NCBI RefSeq assembly: GCF_008253865.1
Contig: NZ_CP042331.1
Coordinates: 4,987,501-5,051,500, forward strand
Direction: 5' to 3'
Length of the DNA: 64,000 nt
DNA from: Bosea sp. F3-2
GTDB taxonomy: Bacteria > Pseudomonadota > Alphaproteobacteria > Rhizobiales > Beijerinckiaceae
In this document: positions 60,687 to 64,000 of the stretch, piece after piece
Layout of the letters: each line of letters opens with the position of its first letter
Position numbering within the stretch: the stretch's first letter is position 1
Translations under genes and position numbers: made by a program
Notes under the pieces: generated by a model
Told to the model about the DNA's origin: nothing
Seen by the model: only the letters and a program-made list of their open reading frames with translations
Databases searched by the model: none

Positions 60687-62150
60687 TCAGCCGAGGCCGC
60701 CGATATGGAAGGCCTTGACCTCGAGATATTCCTCGATGCCGAGCTGCGAGCCCTCGCGGCCGAGGCCGGACTGCTTGACGCCGCCGAAGGGGGCGACCTC
60801 CATCGAGATCGCGCCGGTGTTGAGGCCGACCATGCCGAACTCCAGCGCCTCGCCGACGCGCCATGAGCGCCGGATGTCCTGCGTGAAGAAATAGGCCGCA
60901 AGCCCGAAGGGCGTGCCGTTGGCGATGGCGAGCGCCTCCTCCTCGCTGCGGAAGCGGAAGAGCGGTGCGACCGGGCCGAAGGTCTCCTCGCTTGCCAACA
61001 GCATCTCGGTGGTGGCCTCGCCCAGCACGGTCGGCGTGGCGTATTGCCCGCCGTTGGGCATGTCGGCGGCGCTGGCGAGGCGCCTGGCGCCCTTCGACAG
61101 CGCGTCGTCGACATGGCGCTCGATCTTCTCCAGCGCGGCGGCGTTGATCATCGGGCCGATGTCGATGCCCGCATTGGTGCCGGGGCCGACCTTCATCGCT
61201 GTGACGCGGGCGGACAGCTTCTCGGCGAAGCGGTCGTAGATCCCGTCCTGCACCAGGATGCGGTTGGCGCAGACGCAGGTCTGGCCGCCATTGCGGAACT
61301 TGGACGCCAGAACGCCGTCGATCGCGATGTCGAGATCGGCATCGTCGAAGACGATGAAGGGCGCGTTGCCGCCCAGCTCCAGGCTCAGCCGCTTGATGCT
61401 GTCGGAGGCCTGTTTCATCAGCAGCGCGCCGACGCGCGTCGAGCCGGTGAAGGAGATCTTGCGGACCGCGAGGTTGCCGGTGAGCTCGGCGCCGATCTCG
61501 GTCGGCATGCCGGTGACGATGTTGATCACGCCGGCCGGGATGCCGGCCCGCTCCGCCAGCACGCCGAGCGCCAGCGCCGAATAGGGCGTGAGCTCCGAGG
61601 GCTTGATCACCACGGTGCAGCCCGCGGCGAGCGCGGGCGCGACCTTGCGGGTGATCATCGCGTTCGGGAAGTTCCAGGGCGTGACGATGCCGCAGACGCC
61701 GACCGGCTGCTTCAGCACGACAATGCGGCGGTCGGCCGTCGGCGCGGGAATCGTCGAGCCGTAGATCCGGCGGGCTTCTTCCGCGAACCACTTCACGAAG
61801 GAGGCGCCATAGCGGATCTCGCCGCGCGATTCGGCGAGCGGCTTGCCCTGCTCGCGGGTCAGGATCAGCGCCAGATCCTCGATGTGCTCGATCATCAGCG
61901 CATGCCAGGCTTCCAGCAGCGCGGCGCGCTCGGCATTCGTCTTGGCCCGCCATGGGCCGAAGGCCGCGGCGGCGGCTTCGATCGCGGCGCGGGTGTCGTC
62001 GCCATCGGCATCCGGCACGGAGCCGATCGCCTCCTGCGTGGCAGGATCGATCACGTCGAGCGTGCGGCCGGAAGCGGCGGCCCGCCAGTCGCCGCCGACG
62101 AGGCATGCCTCGCGCAGAAGGGCGGGGTCGCGCAGGTCCTGGATGGTCAT
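60687..62150 (-). CDS. gabD: NAD(P)-dependent aldehyde dehydrogenase (succinate-semialdehyde type)
   Basis: The 487-aa product has the ALDH fold with PWNFPNAMITRKVAPALAAGCTVVIKPSE, the cofactor loop SFTGSTRVGALLM, catalytic Glu in LSLELGGNAPFIV, catalytic Cys in GGQTCVCANRI, and EETFGPVAPLFRF. The CVCANR stretch after the catalytic region is typical of GabD succinate-semialdehyde dehydrogenases. It starts 14 bases after the tartrate-dehydrogenase-type gene, in one operon. The likely role is oxidising semialdehydes made by the neighbouring aminotransferase or oxidase. Confidence 0.88.
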   Translation of the reverse strand: MTIQDLRDPALLREACLVGGDWRAAASGRTLDVIDPATQEAIGSVPDADGDDTRAAIEAAAAAFGPWRAKTNAERAALLEAWHALMIEHIEDLALILTREQGKPLAESRGEIRYGASFVKWFAEEARRIYGSTIPAPTADRRIVVLKQPVGVCGIVTPWNFPNAMITRKVAPALAAGCTVVIKPSELTPYSALALGVLAERAGIPAGVINIVTGMPTEIGAELTGNLAVRKISFTGSTRVGALLMKQASDSIKRLSLELGGNAPFIVFDDADLDIAIDGVLASKFRNGGQTCVCANRILVQDGIYDRFAEKLSARVTAMKVGPGTNAGIDIGPMINAAALEKIERHVDDALSKGARRLASAADMPNGGQYATPTVLGEATTEMLLASEETFGPVAPLFRFRSEEEALAIANGTPFGLAAYFFTQDIRRSWRVGEALEFGMVGLNTGAISMEVAPFGGVKQSGLGREGSQLGIEEYLEVKAFHIGGLG

Positions 62151-62164
62151 GGTTCTGGTCTCCT

Positions 62165-63208
62165 TCAGCCGAGCGCCGAGAGCACGGCGGCGGTGATGTC
62201 CTTGGTGCCGTGCTTGCCCGGCTCGGTGCCGATGCCGCGCACTGTCGCGGCCTCGATTGCTGCCATGACGGCCGCGGCGGCAGCGGTCTCGCCGAGATGC
62301 TCCAGCATCATCGCGCCGGACCAGATCGCCGCGATCGGGTTGGCGATGCCGAGATGGGCGATGTCCGGCGCCGAACCGTGGACCGGCTCGAACATCGAGG
62401 GCGCGTTGCGTTCTGGATTGATGTTGGCGGAGGCCGCGAAGCCGAGCCCGCCCTGAATGGCCGCGCCGAGATCGGTGAGGATGTCGCCGAAGAGGTTGGA
62501 AGCCACCACCACATCGAGGCTTTCGGGCACCATCACCATGCGCGCGGCCATGGCGTCGATATGGTAGTTCGTGACCTCGACGTCGGGATATTCGGCCGCG
62601 AGCCGGGCGGTGATCTCGTCCCAGAACACCATGGAGTATTTCTGGGCGTTTGACTTGGTCACGGAGGCGAGCTTGCCACGGCGCTTGCGCGCCTGCTCGA
62701 AGCCGAAGCGCAGGATGCGCTCGACGCCCTTGCGCGTGAAGATCGAGGTCTCGACCGCGACCTCGTCGGCCGTGCCGGTGTGAACGCGTCCGCCGGCGCC
62801 GGCATATTCGCCCTCGGTGTTCTCGCGGATGCACAGGATGTCGAAGGCGCTTGCACGCAGCGGCCCCTCGACGCCCGGTAGCAGGCGATGCGGGCGGATA
62901 TTGGCATATTGCACGAAGGCCTTGCGGATCGGCAGCAACAGCCCGTGCAGCGAGACCGAATCCGGCACGCGCGCCGGCCAGCCGACGGCGCCGAGCAGGA
63001 TGGTGTCGAAGCCGCGCAGCGTCTTGATACCATCAGTCGGCATCATCGCGCCGGTCTTCTCGTAGAAGTCGCAGGACCAGGGGAAGGTCGTCCCCTCCAG
63101 GGAAAAGCCGGCGCTGCGGGCGGCCCGGCCGAGCACCTCCCAGGCGGCTTCGGTGACGGCGACACCGATGCCATCGCCCGGGATCAGCGCAATCTTGTAG
63201 GATTTCAT
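62165..63208 (-). CDS. Tartrate/D-malate dehydrogenase-type beta-decarboxylating enzyme
   Basis: The 347-aa product belongs to the isocitrate/isopropylmalate dehydrogenase family. It has IALIPGDGIGVAVTEAAWEVL, LLLPIRKAFVQYANIRPHRLLPGV, the substrate loop DILCIRENTEGEYAGAGG, a catalytic Lys region SVTKSNAQKYSMVFWDE and FEPVHGSAPDIAHLGIANPIAAIWSGAMML. The NIRPHRLLPG and GEYAGAGG forms point to tartrate/D-malate dehydrogenases rather than LeuB. It oxidises and usually decarboxylates a hydroxy acid with NAD. It lies between two aldehyde dehydrogenase genes on one strand. Confidence 0.88.
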   Translation of the reverse strand: MKSYKIALIPGDGIGVAVTEAAWEVLGRAARSAGFSLEGTTFPWSCDFYEKTGAMMPTDGIKTLRGFDTILLGAVGWPARVPDSVSLHGLLLPIRKAFVQYANIRPHRLLPGVEGPLRASAFDILCIRENTEGEYAGAGGRVHTGTADEVAVETSIFTRKGVERILRFGFEQARKRRGKLASVTKSNAQKYSMVFWDEITARLAAEYPDVEVTNYHIDAMAARMVMVPESLDVVVASNLFGDILTDLGAAIQGGLGFAASANINPERNAPSMFEPVHGSAPDIAHLGIANPIAAIWSGAMMLEHLGETAAAAAVMAAIEAATVRGIGTEPGKHGTKDITAAVLSALG

Positions 63209-63220
63209 GGGTCTTCTCTT

Positions 63221-64000
63221 TCAGATCGCGATGAGCACGCTCTTGGATTTGCGGTTTGCAAGGTAAGCCTCGCGGCCGAGATCCTTGCCGAGGCCGGATT
63301 GCTTGTAGCCGCCGGTCGGCAGGATGTGGTCGCGCGAGCGGCCGTAGCGGTTGACCCAGATGGTGCCGGCCTGCAGGCGATTGATCGTACGCAGCGCACG
63401 CGAGAGGTCGCGCGTGTAGAGGCCGGCGCAGAGCCCGTAGGTCGGGTGGTCGGCGAGCGCGAGCCCTTCCTCTTCGTCGCGGAAGGTCTGGACGGTCAGC
63501 ACCGGCCCGAAGATTTCCTCGGTTACGGCCGGGGAGGTGGCGTCGACGCCTTCCAGCAGCGTCGGGGCGTAGAAATAGCCCGGCTGGTCGAGTCGATCTC
63601 CGCCGAGCCGGCAGCGGGCACCGCGCGCCACGGCCGTGTCGACGATGCTCTCCATGCGACCGATCTGGCGTTCGGAGATGATGGGCGAATAGGCGCTCGC
63701 CCCATCCCAGGTCGGGCCGGGCCGGATCTGGCCCATGCGGTCGGCGATGAGGGTAACGAGTTCCTCGGCGACGCTCTCCGCGACGATCAGGCGCGATCCG
63801 GCGACGCAGGCCTGGCCGGCATTGCCGAGGATGCTGCGGGCGATGGCGCCGGCGGCCTGCGCCAGGTCGGCATCGGCGAAGACGAGCTGCGGGCTCTTGC
63901 CGCCGAGTTCGAGCGTCATCGGCTTGATCCCGGTGCGGGCGATGTTCTCCATGATCGCTGCGCCTGCGACGGTCGAGCCGGTGAAGCTGACCTTGGCGAT
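63221..64000 (-). CDS. Aldehyde dehydrogenase, N-terminal part beyond the window
   Basis: The visible 259 residues are the C-terminal half of an ALDH. They start within the cofactor loop KVSFTGSTVAGAAIM and include TLELGGKSPQLVFADADL with the catalytic Glu, the catalytic Cys in GNAGQACVAGSRLIV, EEIFGPVLTVQTF and the C-terminal PTGGYKQSGLGKDLG. The gene runs off the right edge, so its start and first half are not seen. It is 12 bases upstream of the tartrate-dehydrogenase-type gene, giving an operon of two different ALDHs around one dehydrogenase. Confidence 0.9.
   Translation of the reverse strand: MAKVSFTGSTVAGAAIMENIARTGIKPMTLELGGKSPQLVFADADLAQAAGAIARSILGNAGQACVAGSRLIVAESVAEELVTLIADRMGQIRPGPTWDGASAYSPIISERQIGRMESIVDTAVARGARCRLGGDRLDQPGYFYAPTLLEGVDATSPAVTEEIFGPVLTVQTFRDEEEGLALADHPTYGLCAGLYTRDLSRALRTINRLQAGTIWVNRYGRSRDHILPTGGYKQSGLGKDLGREAYLANRKSKSVLIAI

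Noticed and set aside
1..64000. Phage-defence or other mobile-island system
   Set aside because: I searched for nuclease, helicase, reverse-transcriptase, toxin-antitoxin, integrase and transposase patterns and for CRISPR-like repeats and found none.

Overview
The window is high-GC chromosomal DNA, almost certainly from an alphaproteobacterium of the order Hyphomicrobiales. A Bosea-like soil or plant-associated genus fits best. The evidence is the nadA-nadB-nadC operon next to a NadQ/NrtR-type regulator, the many ABC uptake systems and flavin oxidases, the tightly overlapping ATGA/GTGA gene junctions, and intergenic palindromic repeats of the type common in rhizobial genomes. No rRNA, tRNA, CRISPR array, prophage or transposase gene was recognised.

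Layout. 0-2.2 kb: a PspA-like protein and a divergent TetR regulator around three matching operators, then a small Dabb-domain protein. 2.2-7.9 kb: pabB (folate), nadC-nadB-nadA and the nadQ regulator, with two operator copies between nadQ and nadA. 8-11.1 kb: a remnant of a branched-chain amino-acid binding protein, an anion transporter and an MFS transporter. 11.4-15.1 kb: an exported protein with an internal duplication and a sigma54-type two-component pair. 15.2-18.0 kb: an iron-siderophore-type ABC importer with a palindrome over its probable -10 box. 18.4-26.5 kb: a pentitol/sugar locus (SDR dehydrogenase, D-ribulokinase-type FGGY kinase, FAD oxidoreductase, sugar ABC importer without its own ATPase, LacI repressor with a 39-bp operator). 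26.7-29.5 kb: LysR, a small binding-protein-like exported protein and an aldo/keto reductase. 29.8-33.9 kb: a sulfonate-type ABC importer and a flavin monooxygenase. 34-35.1 kb: alanine dehydrogenase.

35.4-64 kb is a large island for catabolism of nitrogen compounds. It holds a hydantoinase/oxoprolinase pair (HyuA/HyuB) joined to the three parts of an opine-oxidase-type flavoenzyme, a LysR regulator, an amino-acid ABC importer with a flavin oxidase, another flavin oxidase, an Lrp regulator, a peptide/opine-type ABC importer, two HAD hydrolases, a class III aminotransferase, a GNAT enzyme, a PuuB-like oxidase, two aldehyde dehydrogenases and a tartrate-dehydrogenase-type enzyme. The probable logic is import of N-containing compounds, ring opening or oxidative deamination, then oxidation of the aldehydes and transamination. 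The same 17-bp palindrome (CATAAG-N5-CTTATG) lies in the divergent promoter of the HyuAB/flavoenzyme module and upstream of the amino-acid importer about 11 kb away, so the two are probably co-regulated.

The most interesting observations are that HyuAB/split-flavoenzyme module with its shared operator, and a 265-bp palindromic element inserted 3 bp before a permease start codon. Gene starts were chosen by reading ribosome-binding sites and overlaps by eye. Functions rest on motif and family recognition, not on database searches.
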